Shown: positions 1-11,757, counted from the first letter of the stretch. The stretch: 64,000 nucleotides of DNA from Enterococcus casseliflavus NBRC 100478 (GCF_001544095.1 NZ_BCPT01000012.1:1-64000); one strand, 5' to 3'. A program made the numbers and translations. Notes: a model not told the origin generated them from the sequence alone.

Positions 1-141
1 CAAGAAGTTGTTATTTAACTTCTTTCTTAACCTCAGCGACTTTTTTATCTTACCATCTCAACCGTTATATGTCAAACACTTTTTTGAAAAGTTTTTTTGA
101 TTTATTAGGTTTTTCAGAGATGATATTTTTTCGACTTTGTT

Positions 142-170
142 ATAATAACACTTGTAAAATGTTTCGTCAA
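142..170 (-). promoter_or_regulatory. Leftward promoter for a gene off the left edge
   Basis: Read on the minus strand there is TTGACG, a 17-nt spacer and TATTAT, a near-consensus sigma-A promoter pointing out of the window. No start codon with a ribosome binding site follows inside the window; the leader contains a short inverted repeat (AAGAAGT/ACTTCTT, 2-23). The rest of 1-376 shows no gene. Confidence 0.5.
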
Positions 171-375
171 CAACTAATTTCAAAAAAGATCAATCAGTGT
201 TTGTTACAAATGTCTTAACAAGGACAAGTAATAATATAGCAATTCTTAAAGGAAAAATCAACTAAAAAAATAGGCTTTTGGGCAACTATTTTTATAAGCG
301 AATTATTCATTGTCAAACGATTCGAACGTTCGTTTATAAGAAGTATTTTGCGGCTAAATCTATCATTAATGGATA

Positions 376-415
376 AAAAAAGAGAACTTAAGCTTTTCGC
401 CTAACGTTCTCTTTT
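376..415 (-). terminator. Terminator of the sensor kinase operon
   Basis: A 10-bp stem (AAAAGAGAAC at 378-387 with GTTCTCTTTT at 406-415) followed by a T-run in the minus direction. The kinase stop codon (401-403) lies in the loop. Confidence 0.75.
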
Positions 416-1924
416 CGTCCGATCTTCTGATTGGACGATCGGTATATAGATTCGAAAGATCGTTCCTTGACCGATGACACTCTCTGCTGAAATTTTTCCT
501 TTATAGCTTTCCAATAACTGTTTCGCAATAGATAGCCCTAGCCCATTTCCGCCTTTGGTTCTAGCACGGGCTTTATCTACCCGATAGAAACGATTAAAGA
601 TCTTGTCGAGGTCTTCTTTGGAGATTCCCTCACCAAAGTCTTGAATGGCAATTTCAAAGGATTGCCGATCCAACGAAATGGATAGATGCACTTCTTTTCG
701 ATCAGTGGAATATTTCACTGCGTTATCCAAGACAATAATAATGATCTGTTCAAAATGATTGCGATAGATTTTCAGCTTCAACTCATGATATAAATCATCA
801 TCCAATGTAAAAACAAAATCTGGATACAGTATTTTAAAGTTATTGAAGACTTGATAGACAACTTCTTTTGCATTGGTTGTTTCATTTGCATAATGAACAT
901 CCACTTGTTCCGCTCTTGAGAGATCCAACATTTCCTGTACTAGCGTCTTCATCCGACTGATCTCTTGCATACTGGCTGCCAGAGACTCATCCAAAATTTC
1001 TGGATCGTCTTTTCCCCAACGCTGCAACAGATTCATATGTCCTTCAATGATCGCCACAGGTGTTCGCAACTCATGAGAAACGTCTTCGACGAATCGCTCT
1101 TGCTGCTCAATGTACAGGCGCATGCGATCCAACATCTCATTAAATATATCTGCTAAATCAGACAGTTCATCGTTCGTATTTAATTCTGGCATATGCACCG
1201 TTGACTGTGGGTTTTTCCGAACAGTTTCCATCGTATCTCGCAAGACCTTTAACGGCTGAAGGAAATACGCTGATAAAAAGAACCCAAGCACACTACTAAG
1301 AATCAGAGAAACGACTTCTAAGATAATCAAAGTCAGCAGCAGTTTGCTGCGTATTTCGTAAAAAGAAGTCAATTCATAAAATGTTTGTGCATAGCCAATC
1401 CGCTCTCTGGTGCCTTTTGAATAGATGGGCTGGATCGAGAGAAAACCTGTGATACCATCCAGCGTTACGATGGTTGGCGCCTTGCGCTGCGTGTCGATCA
1501 GTGCTAAATCATTTTCATGGGTTTTAAACACAAGATCCTCATTCAAATTATAAACAAACAAGCTCAACGGCGCTTGGCCTAATTCCGAAATAAAGGAATC
1601 GATTTTCATTAAGTTGCCATCGATCGTTGAAGTGCGATCATAAATGCTCGTCGTCCCCGCATCATTTTTGGTTAAATTACGATATGTTCGAACCAATGTT
1701 AGTTCTTGATCCGAATTGGCTAAACGAGAAGCGACCTCTGACATCGTCCGCTCCACATTGTTTTCTTCTTTAGCGACGATCAAATTCACCGATGTTTTAT
1801 AGGTGATCACAGCAAAGATCGTAAATACGACGAATATAAAGAAAGAACTTGCGAAGGCCCACTTTACAGTTAAAGAAGGCCCCTTCAGTTCTTTTAATTT
1901 TTTCATTCTTTTTTTAAGGTTCAC
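401..1924 (-). CDS. Membrane sensor histidine kinase (LisK/EtaS-like)
   Basis: Senses an envelope signal and phosphorylates the response regulator encoded just upstream. The 507-residue protein has TM1 at about 21-44, an extracellular loop of about 150 residues, TM2 at about 195-220, a HAMP linker, a HisKA segment with SHELRTP around residue 285, and a HATPase domain with DNAVKYS, FGEGI and GGNGLGLSI. The start is GTG, overlapping the regulator stop as GTGA, which implies translational coupling. The gnd-RR-HK order matches the E. faecalis EtaRS locus as I remember it, and resembles Listeria LisRK and streptococcal CsrRS. Orthology is inferred from context; the kinase assignment itself is secure. 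Confidence 0.93.
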   Translation of the reverse strand: MNLKKRMKKLKELKGPSLTVKWAFASSFFIFVVFTIFAVITYKTSVNLIVAKEENNVERTMSEVASRLANSDQELTLVRTYRNLTKNDAGTTSIYDRTSTIDGNLMKIDSFISELGQAPLSLFVYNLNEDLVFKTHENDLALIDTQRKAPTIVTLDGITGFLSIQPIYSKGTRERIGYAQTFYELTSFYEIRSKLLLTLIILEVVSLILSSVLGFFLSAYFLQPLKVLRDTMETVRKNPQSTVHMPELNTNDELSDLADIFNEMLDRMRLYIEQQERFVEDVSHELRTPVAIIEGHMNLLQRWGKDDPEILDESLAASMQEISRMKTLVQEMLDLSRAEQVDVHYANETTNAKEVVYQVFNNFKILYPDFVFTLDDDLYHELKLKIYRNHFEQIIIIVLDNAVKYSTDRKEVHLSISLDRQSFEIAIQDFGEGISKEDLDKIFNRFYRVDKARARTKGGNGLGLSIAKQLLESYKGKISAESVIGQGTIFRIYIPIVQSEDRTKRER

Positions 1925-2607
1925 GACCGCATCACATAACCTGTACCACGAACGGTTTGGATATAGCTTTCCTCCCCTGGTACATCAATTTTATTCCGTA
2001 AGTAGCGGATGTAAACATCGACAACGTTGGTTTCAACTTCTGTCTCATAGCCCCAGACTTTGTTTAATAAAACATCTCTGGCTAAAACGACATTGACGTT
2101 TTCCATTAAAGTCAACAATAGCTCATATTCGCGTTTTGTTAGTTCAATGACATCTGTTCCACGTCGAACGACACGGTTTTCTTTTTCAATCGTTAGATCG
2201 CGGTAAGTGATCGTGGTTTGTTTTGCGACGTTTTTGTCCCCTTCGATATCGATACGGCGAAGCAACGCACGTAAGCGTGCCAGCAATTCTTCAATTGCAA
2301 AAGGCTTCACAATATAATCATCAGCACCATGATCCAAACCTGATACTCGATCAATCACAGAATCTCTCGCGGTCATCATGATGATCGGGGTGTTCTTCGA
2401 TTGACGCACACGGCGGCAAACTTCTAACCCATTTAGCTCTGGAAGCATTAGATCCAATAAGATTGCATCCCATTCATTATTCAGCGCAGCATCCAGTCCC
2501 GTCCGTCCGTTGTAATGAACTTCGGTATTATACCCTTCATGCTTCAATTCTAATTCCACAAATCGAGCTAAGTTCTTTTCATCTTCAATGATTAGAATAT
2601 TACTCAT
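1921..2607 (-). CDS. OmpR-family response regulator (LisR/EtaR-like)
   Basis: DNA-binding output partner of the downstream kinase. The 228-residue protein has a receiver domain at 1-120 with the acidic pair EDE near the N-terminus, phospho-acceptor Asp in LLDLMLP, TARD and KPF motifs, then a winged-helix domain (RGTGYVM at the C-terminus). Its ATG follows AAAGGGG at a 9-nt spacing. It has its own transcription unit because a strong terminator separates it from gnd upstream. The CsrR/LisR/EtaR grouping is from sequence flavour and gene order; target genes cannot be read from here. Confidence 0.94.
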   Translation of the reverse strand: MSNILIIEDEKNLARFVELELKHEGYNTEVHYNGRTGLDAALNNEWDAILLDLMLPELNGLEVCRRVRQSKNTPIIMMTARDSVIDRVSGLDHGADDYIVKPFAIEELLARLRALLRRIDIEGDKNVAKQTTITYRDLTIEKENRVVRRGTDVIELTKREYELLLTLMENVNVVLARDVLLNKVWGYETEVETNVVDVYIRYLRNKIDVPGEESYIQTVRGTGYVMRS

Positions 2608-2685
2608 TATTGATAGCCCCTTTATTGATTATTCTGCCTTTAAAATAGACATTATCTGTCTTATTTTATCATGTATCTAAAAAAT

Positions 2686-2733
2686 AAAAAAGAGATTGAC
2701 CGAAAGTTCTCACTTTCGGCCTTTCTCTTTTGA
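2686..2733 (-). terminator. gnd terminator
   Basis: Stem with GACCGAAAG/CTTTCGGCC arms extended by AAAGAG/CTCTTT, then A/T-rich runs on both sides; it may act in both directions. Confidence 0.75.
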
Positions 2734-2746
2734 ATTCTCTTGAAGC

Positions 2747-4168
2747 TTACGCTTCGTCATACCATGAATAATGGAAAATTCCCTCTTTATCTGTCCGTTC
2801 ATACGTATGCGCGCCGAAGTAATCCCGTTGTGCTTGGATCAAGTTCGCTGGCAAACGATCAGAACGATACGAATCAAAGTACGCGATCGCAGAAGAGAAC
2901 GTCGGCACAGGGACACCCGCTTGGACAGCTAGCGCAACTACTTCACGTACAGAAGATTGATAGCGTTTGGTGATGTCTTTGAAGTAATCATCTAATAATA
3001 AGTTTTCGATGTCAGCGTTCTTGTCATAAGCATCCGTGATTTTTTGTAAAAATTGCGCACGGATGATACAGCCTGCACGCCAAATTTTGGCAATCTCACC
3101 AAAAGGAAGATCCCAATCGTACTCTTTTGATGCTGTACGTAATTGCGCGAAACCTTGTGCATAGCTCATGATTTTACTGAAGTATAAGGCTTCACGGATC
3201 TTATTGATAAATTCTTCTTTATTTCCTTCAAAAGCAACCGCTTCTGGTTTCGGTAATACTTTGCTGGCATTGACCCGTTCTTCTTTGTATGCTGAGATAT
3301 AGCGAGCAAAAACAGATTCAGTGATCAATGGCAATGGAACACCTAGGTCTAAGGCACTTTGGCTTGTCCATTTTCCAGTTCCTTTATTGCCTGCAGCATC
3401 TAAGATCACATCAACGATCGGTTTGCCTGTTCCTTGATCATCTTTACGTGTCAAGATATCCGCTGTGATCTCAATTAGGTAGCTATCCAATTCACCTTTG
3501 TTCCATTCGGCAAAGATATCAGCCATTTCATCAACAGATAGACCTAAAATGTTTTGCATCAAGTCATAAGACTCCGCAATCAGCTGCATGTCGCCATACT
3601 CGATCCCGTTATGAACCATTTTTACGTAATGGCCTGCACCATTTGGTCCAATATAAGTTACACAAGGTGTACCATCTTCAGCTTTTGCTGAAATTTGTTC
3701 CAAGATCGGTGCAACCAATTCATATGCTTCTTTTTGACCACCAGGCATGATCGAAGGACCTTTCAAGGCGCCTTCTTCCCCACCAGAAACACCCGTACCG
3801 ATAAAGTTGATTCCTGAGTTTGCCAACTCTTCGTTACGACGAACGGTATCTTTAAAGAAGGTATTTCCGCCATCGATCAAAATATCGCCTTTGTCTAGAT
3901 GAGGCAATAGTTCTTGGATCGTAGCATCCGTCGCAAATCCTGCTTTTACCATTAATAAAATACGACGTGGTTTTTCAATTGATTGGACAAATTCTTCTAT
4001 CGTATAAGTTGCTTTAAAATTTTTATCTGGATGTTCTTTTACTACTTCTTCTGTCTTTGAACCAGTACGGTTAAATAAGGCAACTGAATAACCGCGGCTT
4101 TCGATGTTCAACGCTAAGTTTTTGCCCATAACAGCCATACCGACAACGCCGATTTGTTGTTTTGTCAT
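2747..4168 (-). CDS. gnd: 6-phosphogluconate dehydrogenase, decarboxylating
   Basis: Oxidises 6-phosphogluconate to ribulose 5-phosphate and CO2 with NAD(P)+, the third step of the oxidative pentose phosphate pathway, in the cytoplasm. The 473-residue length is typical. Visible are the N-terminal Rossmann motif [15 protein letters not shown], the substrate/catalytic segment [11 protein letters not shown] with the Lys of [16 protein letters not shown], and the family-typical C-terminal Arg/His tail region (GAHTYER). The start follows TAGGAGGATGAAAG. It is monocistronic, with its own promoter at 4202-4230 and terminator at 2686-2733. Confidence 0.98.
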   Translation of the reverse strand: MTKQQIGVVGMAVMGKNLALNIESRGYSVALFNRTGSKTEEVVKEHPDKNFKATYTIEEFVQSIEKPRRILLMVKAGFATDATIQELLPHLDKGDILIDGGNTFFKDTVRRNEELANSGINFIGTGVSGGEEGALKGPSIMPGGQKEAYELVAPILEQISAKAEDGTPCVTYIGPNGAGHYVKMVHNGIEYGDMQLIAESYDLMQNILGLSVDEMADIFAEWNKGELDSYLIEITADILTRKDDQGTGKPIVDVILDAAGNKGTGKWTSQSALDLGVPLPLITESVFARYISAYKEERVNASKVLPKPEAVAFEGNKEEFINKIREALYFSKIMSYAQGFAQLRTASKEYDWDLPFGEIAKIWRAGCIIRAQFLQKITDAYDKNADIENLLLDDYFKDITKRYQSSVREVVALAVQAGVPVPTFSSAIAYFDSYRSDRLPANLIQAQRDYFGAHTYERTDKEGIFHYSWYDEA

Positions 4169-4201
4169 CTTTCATCCTCCTAAGATTCAATTATCTTTTT
4201 C

Positions 4202-4230
4202 ATTATAGCGCAAATGTACCTGCTTTTGAA
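4202..4230 (-). promoter_or_regulatory. gnd promoter
   Basis: Minus-strand TTCAAA, 17-nt spacer, TATAAT, about 40 nt upstream of the gnd start codon. Confidence 0.75.
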
Positions 4231-4284
4231 CTATTCTCTTTCGATGGACAAAAAATATTTCTGAAAAGTTCCATCTTTTCCAAA

Positions 4285-4325
4285 AAAAACAAAAAAACCT
4301 CAGGCTCCATGGTTAGCCTAAGGTT
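4285..4325 (-). terminator. Terminator of yceD-rpmF
   Basis: Perfect 11-bp stem with one G-U pair (AACCTCAGGCT at 4296-4306, AGCCTAAGGTT at 4315-4325), followed in the minus direction by a long T-run. Confidence 0.85.
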
Positions 4326-4353
4326 TTAGAATCCTCTTTCTGAAAAAAAGGAA

Positions 4354-4533
4354 TTATGCTTCTTTTGTTGCTACGTCTTTGCCATCGTAATGACCACAGT
4401 TAGAGCAGACATGGTGGCTTTTTTTCATTTCACCACAGTTTGCACATTCGTTCAAACCGTTGATTGTCAATTTGTAATGTGTACGACGTTTTGCTTTCTT
4501 CGCTTTCGAAGTTTTTCTAGCTGGTACTGCCAT
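4354..4533 (-). CDS. rpmF: 50S ribosomal protein L32
   Basis: Small zinc-ribbon protein of the large ribosomal subunit, 59 residues. It starts [13 protein letters not shown], the canonical L32 N-terminus, and has two CxxC pairs (CANC and CSNC) for zinc. An in-frame upstream ATG would add 10 residues, but the one chosen follows AAGGAGGTG at an ideal distance and matches the family start. It is co-transcribed with yceD, 56 nt upstream, a conserved pairing in Bacillota. The four-Cys form implies a zinc-dependent L32 paralog type. Confidence 0.96.
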   Translation of the reverse strand: MAVPARKTSKAKKAKRRTHYKLTINGLNECANCGEMKKSHHVCSNCGHYDGKDVATKEA

Positions 4534-4589
4534 TTTGCTACACCTCCTTGTTAATGAACGCAACCTTGAGGCTGCAATTTATTCCAATC

Positions 4590-5150
4590 CTACGCGTTAT
4601 CGTCATCTGATTCATTGAATAATTCGGATAATTTTGCAAGACGAGGATCAACTTGTTGAGCTTGCGCTTCTTTTTGATTTGCAAAGTCTTCTTCTGACAA
4701 AACAGCCCAATCGTTGCCAGATGGCATTGCTGAACCTTGCTTTTCTTCTTCTGTCAGGACTTGCAATGGAATCGCAAGTAATAGGTTATCAGCGACTGAT
4801 TCATCTAAGCTGATGGTTTGACCTTCAATGATCAAAACCTCTTCTTCGACGATCGTTTCATCGCGACGCTGAAATTGCTCTGGTGTCATGAATTGTTCAT
4901 CCACTGAAAAATCAAAAGGAATCGCTACAGGTGTCAAAGAACGAGTAGATGGTAATGTCATCGTCGTTTCCACTTGATAGTGCAGCAAGTATCCTTGCTT
5001 ATCAACACTCATCAGCCCTTTTACTTTTACAGGAGACAATTCAATGATCTGTCCATCGCGTTTTATCAGTTGACTTTTTAGGTCAAGTGTTTCTTCAAAC
5101 ATCAGCGGTGTCTCTTGGTATTTTTTTAATTCCAATAAAGACCATTTCAT
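4590..5150 (-). CDS. YceD family protein (DUF177)
   Basis: DUF177/YceD proteins are encoded next to rpmF across bacteria; in E. coli and plants the family has been linked to 23S rRNA accumulation. This copy has 186 residues, an acidic C-terminus (ESDDDNA) and a central EEEVLIIEGQTISLDESV stretch typical of the family. An upstream GTG (5159) is also in frame, but it sits inside the Shine-Dalgarno-like AGGGGTGAT, so the ATG at 5150 is preferred. It heads a two-gene operon with rpmF from a consensus promoter. Function is from the family; nothing catalytic is seen. Confidence 0.9.
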   Translation of the reverse strand: MKWSLLELKKYQETPLMFEETLDLKSQLIKRDGQIIELSPVKVKGLMSVDKQGYLLHYQVETTMTLPSTRSLTPVAIPFDFSVDEQFMTPEQFQRRDETIVEEEVLIIEGQTISLDESVADNLLLAIPLQVLTEEEKQGSAMPSGNDWAVLSEEDFANQKEAQAQQVDPRLAKLSELFNESDDDNA

Positions 5151-5177
5151 TTTTATCACCCCTAAGCAACAAAAGCA

Positions 5178-5206
5178 ATTATACAGGGCTTCTGAGGCTT
5201 TGTCAA
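5178..5206 (-). promoter_or_regulatory. yceD-rpmF promoter
   Basis: Exact consensus on the minus strand: TTGACA, 17-nt spacer, TATAAT, about 30 nt before the yceD start, fitting a strong ribosomal-protein operon promoter. Confidence 0.88.
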
Positions 5207-5282
5207 TGAAATTTTCTTGACACCTTTTTCATTTTTGATCGTGTCATTTTAATGCCTTTTCTCAAGGGATTTCGACACTCTC

Positions 5283-5336
5283 AAAAAAACAACAGGAAGC
5301 GCACAACGTGCACTTGCCTGTTGCTTGATCAATCGT
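5283..5336 (-). terminator. pfkA-pyk operon terminator
   Basis: Inverted repeat with outer arms AACAGG and CCTGTT (aacaggaagcgcac and gtgcacttgcctgtt, one bulge), flanked by an A-run that reads as T-run in the minus direction. Confidence 0.75.
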
Positions 5337-5345
5337 TAAAAATCA

Positions 5346-7130
5346 TTAGATCGCTGTTGTTTCTCCACGATAAACGATACCGCGACGAGAATCAAGAGTA
5401 ACCAATTCGCCATCTTTGATGGTTGTTGTTGCGTCTTTGGCACCAACGATCACTGGTAGATCTTTCGCGATTCCGACAACTGCTGCATGAGAAGTCAAGC
5501 CGCCATCTTCAACAACTAAAGCTGCTGCTTTTTCGATTGCTGGCATATATTCTTTATCTGTTGTTGGTACAACTAAAATCATGCCATCTTTTGCTTTCGC
5601 AATTGCTTCTTCGGCACTGTGAGCGATCACGGCATTGGCAACAACTGATTTTTCACCAATTCCTTGCGCTTCAAGCAATTTTGATCCGATCAATTGGATC
5701 TTCATTACGTTGGTTGTTCCGCGTTCACCAACAGGAACACCGGCTGTGATCAAGATTAGATCGCCTTCTTTAGCAAAGCCTAAATCAACTGCTTGTTTTG
5801 CTGCTAATTCAAACATTTCATCAGTTGTTGATGGTTTTTCAGCAACGGTTGGGTACACACCCCAGTTAAGCATCAAGCCGCGTTTTGTGCGTTCGTCAAA
5901 TGTGACAGCTAAAATGTCAGCATCTGGACGATATTTAGAGATCATTTTTGCAGTGTAGCCAGATTCAGTGGCAGCAACGATTGTTTTAACCCCTAAGTTT
6001 TTCGCTGCACGAGCAACAGATAAACCGATTGTTTCCGTTACATCTGTTTTATCAAATTGGTTGATTTGGAAAGTGCTGTTTTCTGATAAAGCTTTTTCTG
6101 CTTCCACGTCGATACGTGCCATTGTTGCTACTGCTTCAACAGGGTAGTCACCGTTTGCTGACTCACCAGAAAGCATTGTTGCATCAGTACCGTCAAAGAC
6201 AGCATTGGCAACGTCAGAAGCTTCTGCACGAGTTGGACGTGGGTTTTGTTGCATTGATTCTAACATTTGTGTTGCTGTGATAACTGATTTACCAGCAGCG
6301 TTACATTTTTTGATGATGCTCTTTTGAACCATTGGTACTTCTTCAGCAGGGATCTCAACACCCATGTCACCACGGGCAACCATGATACCATCAGAAACTT
6401 TGATGATTTCATCGATATTATCGATACCTTCTTGTGATTCGATTTTAGAGAAGATTTGCACGTGAGTCATGTCTTTTTCTTCTAAAATTTCACGAATTTC
6501 TAAAACGTCTTGCGCTTTACGTACAAATGAAGCGGCAATGAAGTCGATATCGTTATCAAGACCAAAACGGATATCTTCTGCATCTTTTTCAGTAATACCA
6601 GGTAAGCTGATTGATACGCCAGGAGCATTGACCCCTTTACGTGATCCTAACATTCCAGCATTTTTAACGACAACCACTAATTCACGGGTTGCTTCGTCTT
6701 TTTCTTTGATTTCCATGTCGATCAAGCCATCATCAAACAAGATGTGTCCGCCCACATGAACATCTTCAAATAAACCAGGATAAGTTACAGCAATTTTTTC
6801 TTTTGTTCCTTTGTGTTCTGGATCCATTGAAATACGTGTTTCATCGCCAACGTTGAATTGGATGTATCCAGCACGACCAAAGTCTGCTTCTGTCGTATTT
6901 TGTACAGTTGTACGGATTTCAGCACCTTTTGTATCTAAAAGGATACCGACATCTTTACCAGTTTTCTTTACGGCTTCACGAACCATTGTCATACGCGCTA
7001 ATTGTTCTTCATGATCTCCATGAGAGAAGTTAAAGCGGAAGACATTCGCACCGGCTTCAATCAGTTGAGAAATAATTTCCACACTGTTACTTGCTGGTCC
7101 TAATGTACTTACGATCTTTGTTTTTTTCAT
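5346..7130 (-). CDS. pyk: Pyruvate kinase with C-terminal mobile domain
   Basis: Makes pyruvate and ATP from phosphoenolpyruvate and ADP, the last step of glycolysis. The 594-residue protein is the long Bacillota form: residues 1-475 hold the TIM barrel and allosteric domains (KIVSTLGPAS, catalytic KIE in FSKIESQEG, MVARGDMGVEIP, SGESANGDYP), and residues about 480-590 form a PEP-utiliser-type mobile domain with the GGLTSHAAVV motif. Its function as an extra domain is not established. The start follows TAGGAGCG. It is the second gene after pfkA, 83 nt downstream, so the two irreversible glycolytic steps are co-expressed. Confidence 0.98.
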   Translation of the reverse strand: MKKTKIVSTLGPASNSVEIISQLIEAGANVFRFNFSHGDHEEQLARMTMVREAVKKTGKDVGILLDTKGAEIRTTVQNTTEADFGRAGYIQFNVGDETRISMDPEHKGTKEKIAVTYPGLFEDVHVGGHILFDDGLIDMEIKEKDEATRELVVVVKNAGMLGSRKGVNAPGVSISLPGITEKDAEDIRFGLDNDIDFIAASFVRKAQDVLEIREILEEKDMTHVQIFSKIESQEGIDNIDEIIKVSDGIMVARGDMGVEIPAEEVPMVQKSIIKKCNAAGKSVITATQMLESMQQNPRPTRAEASDVANAVFDGTDATMLSGESANGDYPVEAVATMARIDVEAEKALSENSTFQINQFDKTDVTETIGLSVARAAKNLGVKTIVAATESGYTAKMISKYRPDADILAVTFDERTKRGLMLNWGVYPTVAEKPSTTDEMFELAAKQAVDLGFAKEGDLILITAGVPVGERGTTNVMKIQLIGSKLLEAQGIGEKSVVANAVIAHSAEEAIAKAKDGMILVVPTTDKEYMPAIEKAAALVVEDGGLTSHAAVVGIAKDLPVIVGAKDATTTIKDGELVTLDSRRGIVYRGETTAI

Positions 7131-7213
7131 TACTAAACGCTCCTATTCATTTATTTAAAATAGCTAATAAGCTTTTTTTACAAAATTACTGTTGCGTTGC
7201 TTTAAAAATCTCT

Positions 7214-8188
<975 letters not shown>

Positions 8189-8253
8189 TCATCAAAAGAT
8201 TTTGTTTAGGGAAGCCCCTGTTTGCTAGTTTTCAAGTAATAACCACGAGACAT

Positions 8254-8282
8254 ATTCTACCATTATTCCATGAAAATGTCTT
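8254..8282 (-). promoter_or_regulatory. pfkA promoter
   Basis: Minus-strand AAGACA, 17-nt spacer and TAGAAT preceded by TGG, giving an extended -10. Confidence 0.5.
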
Positions 8283-8337
8283 GAAATAGTGGGAAAAAGT
8301 TGAAAAAAGTGTAAGTTGAATTACCGTTTTCGGAAAA

Positions 8338-11300
8338 TTACTTGAAAATTACATTTCCATTTCCTAATAATGCGATCAGTTGTTTGACAAAGTTCGGCTC
8401 ATCCGTCACCCAGTTTTCTTCTGCTAATAACACTTTTTTGCCACTGCTTTCATAGAACATCACCACTGGAATATTTCCGTGATGCTGCTTCATTTCCTTC
8501 GACAATGCTTGCAGGTGCGACGTTTCAGCTTCAGCAGAAATCTTTAAGTAACAAGTTTGTGACGCAATTTTATTTTGAACGTTTTCTGCTAAGTCTATTT
8601 TATCAGCAATGAGTTGGATTTCACCATTGTAACGACTTACCTCGACCTTTCCTTCGATATAAAGAACAGCATTTTCTTCAATCAAGGAACGTACTTGTCG
8701 ATAAACGATGGGAAAAATCGTTACTGACACTTCTTTGCTGGCATCCGTTCCTTCGACAAACGCCATTTGTTCGCCCTTTTTCGTTCGAATCTCTCGAATC
8801 TTGCGCACATATAAAAGGATACGCACCCGTTCATTCGGAACCAGATCGGCAATGTCGGTGATTTGTTTTAACTGGTGCAATTTATGAAACTGTTCCACGG
8901 GATGGCCAGACAAATAAACACCTAAGTATTCTTCTTCCAAAGCCAGTTTTTCTTCCAGTTTGTAATCAGCAACGGCTTCTTCTTTTAGTGCCATAGTTTC
9001 TAAGAGATCCAAACTGCCGCCACTATAAGTAATGTTTTGGATCTTTCCTTCTAGCTGGATCAATGCTTGTTTTCGATTGGGGGCGATCACATCGAATACG
9101 CCGATGCTCAAAAGCGGTAATAAATAATCCAATTTTAACCATTTGCTGTTACGCTGATTTAAGCGAAGCAAAAATTGATCCATAGACGTGAAATTACCAT
9201 GCTCTTTTCTTTCTGCCAAAATGTCTTGGATCATGTCGCGTCGGATTCCTTTGATACTGCTGAAACCAAAACGAATTTGTTTTTCATTTTGCAGTTGAAA
9301 ACTAAACCCACTGGCATTGATCGAAGGCGGCAGTACTTCTACGCCATAACGTGCGGCTTCATTTAAATATTCTTTCATTTTGCTGGCGGTGTTGCGTACC
9401 GAGTGTAGGATCGAAGCAAAAAATGGTGCGGGATAGTGTACCTTCAGATAGGCCATTTGAAAGCCGATAAAGGAATAGGCAAACGCATGGGATCGATTAA
9501 ACCCATAATTGGCGAACCGCTCGATATAGTCATAGACCAAATTGGCGGTCTTTTCATCGTACTGATTGGCTAAGGCTCCTTGCACAAAATGACGACGTTC
9601 CTCATCCAAGACGTCTTTTTTCTTTTTACTGATTGCTCGACGCAAAATATCTGCTTGTCCTAAGCTGAAACCAGCCATTTTGGAAGCTACCTGCATGATC
9701 TGCTCTTGGTAGACAATGATTCCGTAAGTGTTTTGCAAAATCGGAATCAAACTGTCATCTGGATAAGAGACACGCTCTTGTCCTTTTTTCCGCTTAATAA
9801 AGGTATCGATATTTTGCATCGGTCCTGGACGATACAAGGCATTGACTGCGGCAATATCCTCGATGCTTTCTGGTCCTAACTTACGCAGCACATTGCGTAT
9901 CCCCGCTGATTCAAATTGGAAGATCCCTGCGGTCTCACCTTTTTGAAACAAGCGCAATGTTGCTGGATCATCAAGAGGAACCTCCTTTTGGGTAACAATT
10001 TGTTGGCTGATTCGTTTAATGCCTTTCAAGGTATTATCAATGATCGATAAGTTTCTCAAGCCTAAAAAGTCCATCTTCAATAGGCCGATGGCTTCTACGT
10101 CATTCATGGTAAATTGGGTCAACCAGATCCCATCGCTGCCTTCTTGTAAGGGAACCAGATCAAGCAAATTCTTGTCACTGATTACCACACCAGCGGCATG
10201 AGTCGATACGTGACGTGGCAAGCCTTCTAAAATTTTGGCGACTTGAAACATTACTTGGTTTCGCTCATTAAACGACACCAACTCTCGCAGCTGATTGGAT
10301 TGCTCATAAGCAAGATCTAAGGTCATTTTCAAGGCATTGGGGATGGCTTTTGACCAGCGATTGGCTTCACTTTGCGAAAGACCAAAGACACGAGAAACAT
10401 CTCGCAGAACCATTTTGGCCGCCATGGTGCCAAACGTGGCGATCTGTGCCATATATTCTTGTCCGTATTTTTGGCGCACATACTGTAAAATCTCGTCTCT
10501 GCGATTGTCAGGAATGTCTAAATCAATATCAGGCATCGTGTAACGTTCTGGATTCAAGAATCGTTCAAACAAAAGATCATATTTGATGGGATCCACGTCG
10601 GTGATTGATAAAACATACGCCACCAATGCTCCGGCAGCCGATCCCCGTCCAGCTCCGGTAACAATTTCTTGTTGGTGGGCAAAGTCCATGACGTCCCAAA
10701 TAATCAAGAAGTAATCATCAAAGCCCATCTTATGGATGACAGACAACTCATAATCCAAACGCTGTTCGTACGCCGATGTAACGTGATCAACACGCTGAGG
10801 CAGACGCTCAAAACAAATTTTCCGCAAATAGTCCGCAGCGCTTTCTTCGGCTGGTAGCGGGTAATGAGGCAATAGCCGCTGATGCAGTGGCAGCTCGACG
10901 GCGCATTCAGCTGCAATCCGCTGATTATTCATCAATGCCTGCGACGCTTCACCAAATGCCGCGGTCAGTTGGTCTGCCGGTTGTAGAAAAAGCTGCGCAG
11001 TCCCTTGCTCTTTTGCCTGACGAAAGTCTTCAATTTGCGAGCCCTCTTTGATATGGGTCATCACTTTGACTGCAAAGGCTTCTTCTTGTGCTAAAGCCGC
11101 GATTGGTTGATACGCACATGGTGCAATGTTTTGCTCGTTAAACCAAGCGATCGTTTCTGGATCTACCCCTTTGCTAGTAATACCTAAAAACAAGCTCTCA
11201 GAATCAAATTTATGGCTGATTGCTCGCAGTGCTTCTTGATTGGCTTCTAGATCATCGTGCTGAGAAGGCAGAAATCCCTCGCCTTCAGGCAGCAAACCAA

Positions 11301-11649
11301 AGAGGTCCTGCAAAGAATCACAAGCAGCCAAATTCAACTGCTCGGTGATCATTTTTTCACTTGATAAACGCATCAAGGTTTGATAGCCCTTGAGGTTTTT
11401 TGCAAATACGTACAATGGAAAGGACATTGATCCCTCCCCGAAGGTACAGTCGAACAAAGCGCCAAAAATCGGCTTGATGCCCTGTGCTAGGCATTGCTGA
11501 TAAAACTCGACCGCGCCATAGAGAACATTATGATCGGTCAGCCCCAACGTCTGATAGCCCATCTTTTTGGCTTGCTCTATATAGTGAGGAATTTTGATCG
11601 TACTTTGCAGCAACGAATAGGCGCTTAAGGTGGTGAGCTGTGAATACAT
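8338..11649 (-). CDS. dnaE: DNA polymerase III alpha subunit, DnaE type
   Basis: Second replicative polymerase of Gram-positives; in Bacillus it extends primers before PolC takes over. The 1103-residue protein has an N-terminal PHP domain (LTDHNVLYGAVEF), the C-family polymerase core with the metal-binding PDIDLDIPDNRR around residues 375-385, GAGRGSAAGALVAY, helix-hairpin-helix segments and a C-terminal OB fold (about 960-1040, VEVSRYNGEIQLI). It lacks the PolC 3'-5' exonuclease. The start follows TTGGAGGG. It stands alone, divergent from the YjzD-like gene. Confidence 0.97.
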   Translation of the reverse strand: MYSQLTTLSAYSLLQSTIKIPHYIEQAKKMGYQTLGLTDHNVLYGAVEFYQQCLAQGIKPIFGALFDCTFGEGSMSFPLYVFAKNLKGYQTLMRLSSEKMITEQLNLAACDSLQDLFGLLPEGEGFLPSQHDDLEANQEALRAISHKFDSESLFLGITSKGVDPETIAWFNEQNIAPCAYQPIAALAQEEAFAVKVMTHIKEGSQIEDFRQAKEQGTAQLFLQPADQLTAAFGEASQALMNNQRIAAECAVELPLHQRLLPHYPLPAEESAADYLRKICFERLPQRVDHVTSAYEQRLDYELSVIHKMGFDDYFLIIWDVMDFAHQQEIVTGAGRGSAAGALVAYVLSITDVDPIKYDLLFERFLNPERYTMPDIDLDIPDNRRDEILQYVRQKYGQEYMAQIATFGTMAAKMVLRDVSRVFGLSQSEANRWSKAIPNALKMTLDLAYEQSNQLRELVSFNERNQVMFQVAKILEGLPRHVSTHAAGVVISDKNLLDLVPLQEGSDGIWLTQFTMNDVEAIGLLKMDFLGLRNLSIIDNTLKGIKRISQQIVTQKEVPLDDPATLRLFQKGETAGIFQFESAGIRNVLRKLGPESIEDIAAVNALYRPGPMQNIDTFIKRKKGQERVSYPDDSLIPILQNTYGIIVYQEQIMQVASKMAGFSLGQADILRRAISKKKKDVLDEERRHFVQGALANQYDEKTANLVYDYIERFANYGFNRSHAFAYSFIGFQMAYLKVHYPAPFFASILHSVRNTASKMKEYLNEAARYGVEVLPPSINASGFSFQLQNEKQIRFGFSSIKGIRRDMIQDILAERKEHGNFTSMDQFLLRLNQRNSKWLKLDYLLPLLSIGVFDVIAPNRKQALIQLEGKIQNITYSGGSLDLLETMALKEEAVADYKLEEKLALEEEYLGVYLSGHPVEQFHKLHQLKQITDIADLVPNERVRILLYVRKIREIRTKKGEQMAFVEGTDASKEVSVTIFPIVYRQVRSLIEENAVLYIEGKVEVSRYNGEIQLIADKIDLAENVQNKIASQTCYLKISAEAETSHLQALSKEMKQHHGNIPVVMFYESSGKKVLLAEENWVTDEPNFVKQLIALLGNGNVIFK

Positions 11650-11729
11650 TGAAATCCCTCCAAAAATGAAAATTCTCTTTCTTTCTGCTAGTAATTAGAT
11701 TTGAAAAACAAAATGAAAAAGTGAAAATC

Positions 11730-11757
11730 TTTACAATAAATATTTTTGTGATAAACT
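11730..11757 (+). promoter_or_regulatory. Promoter of the YjzD-like gene
   Basis: TTTACA, 16-nt spacer, TAAACT, 40 nt before the chosen start. Confidence 0.55.
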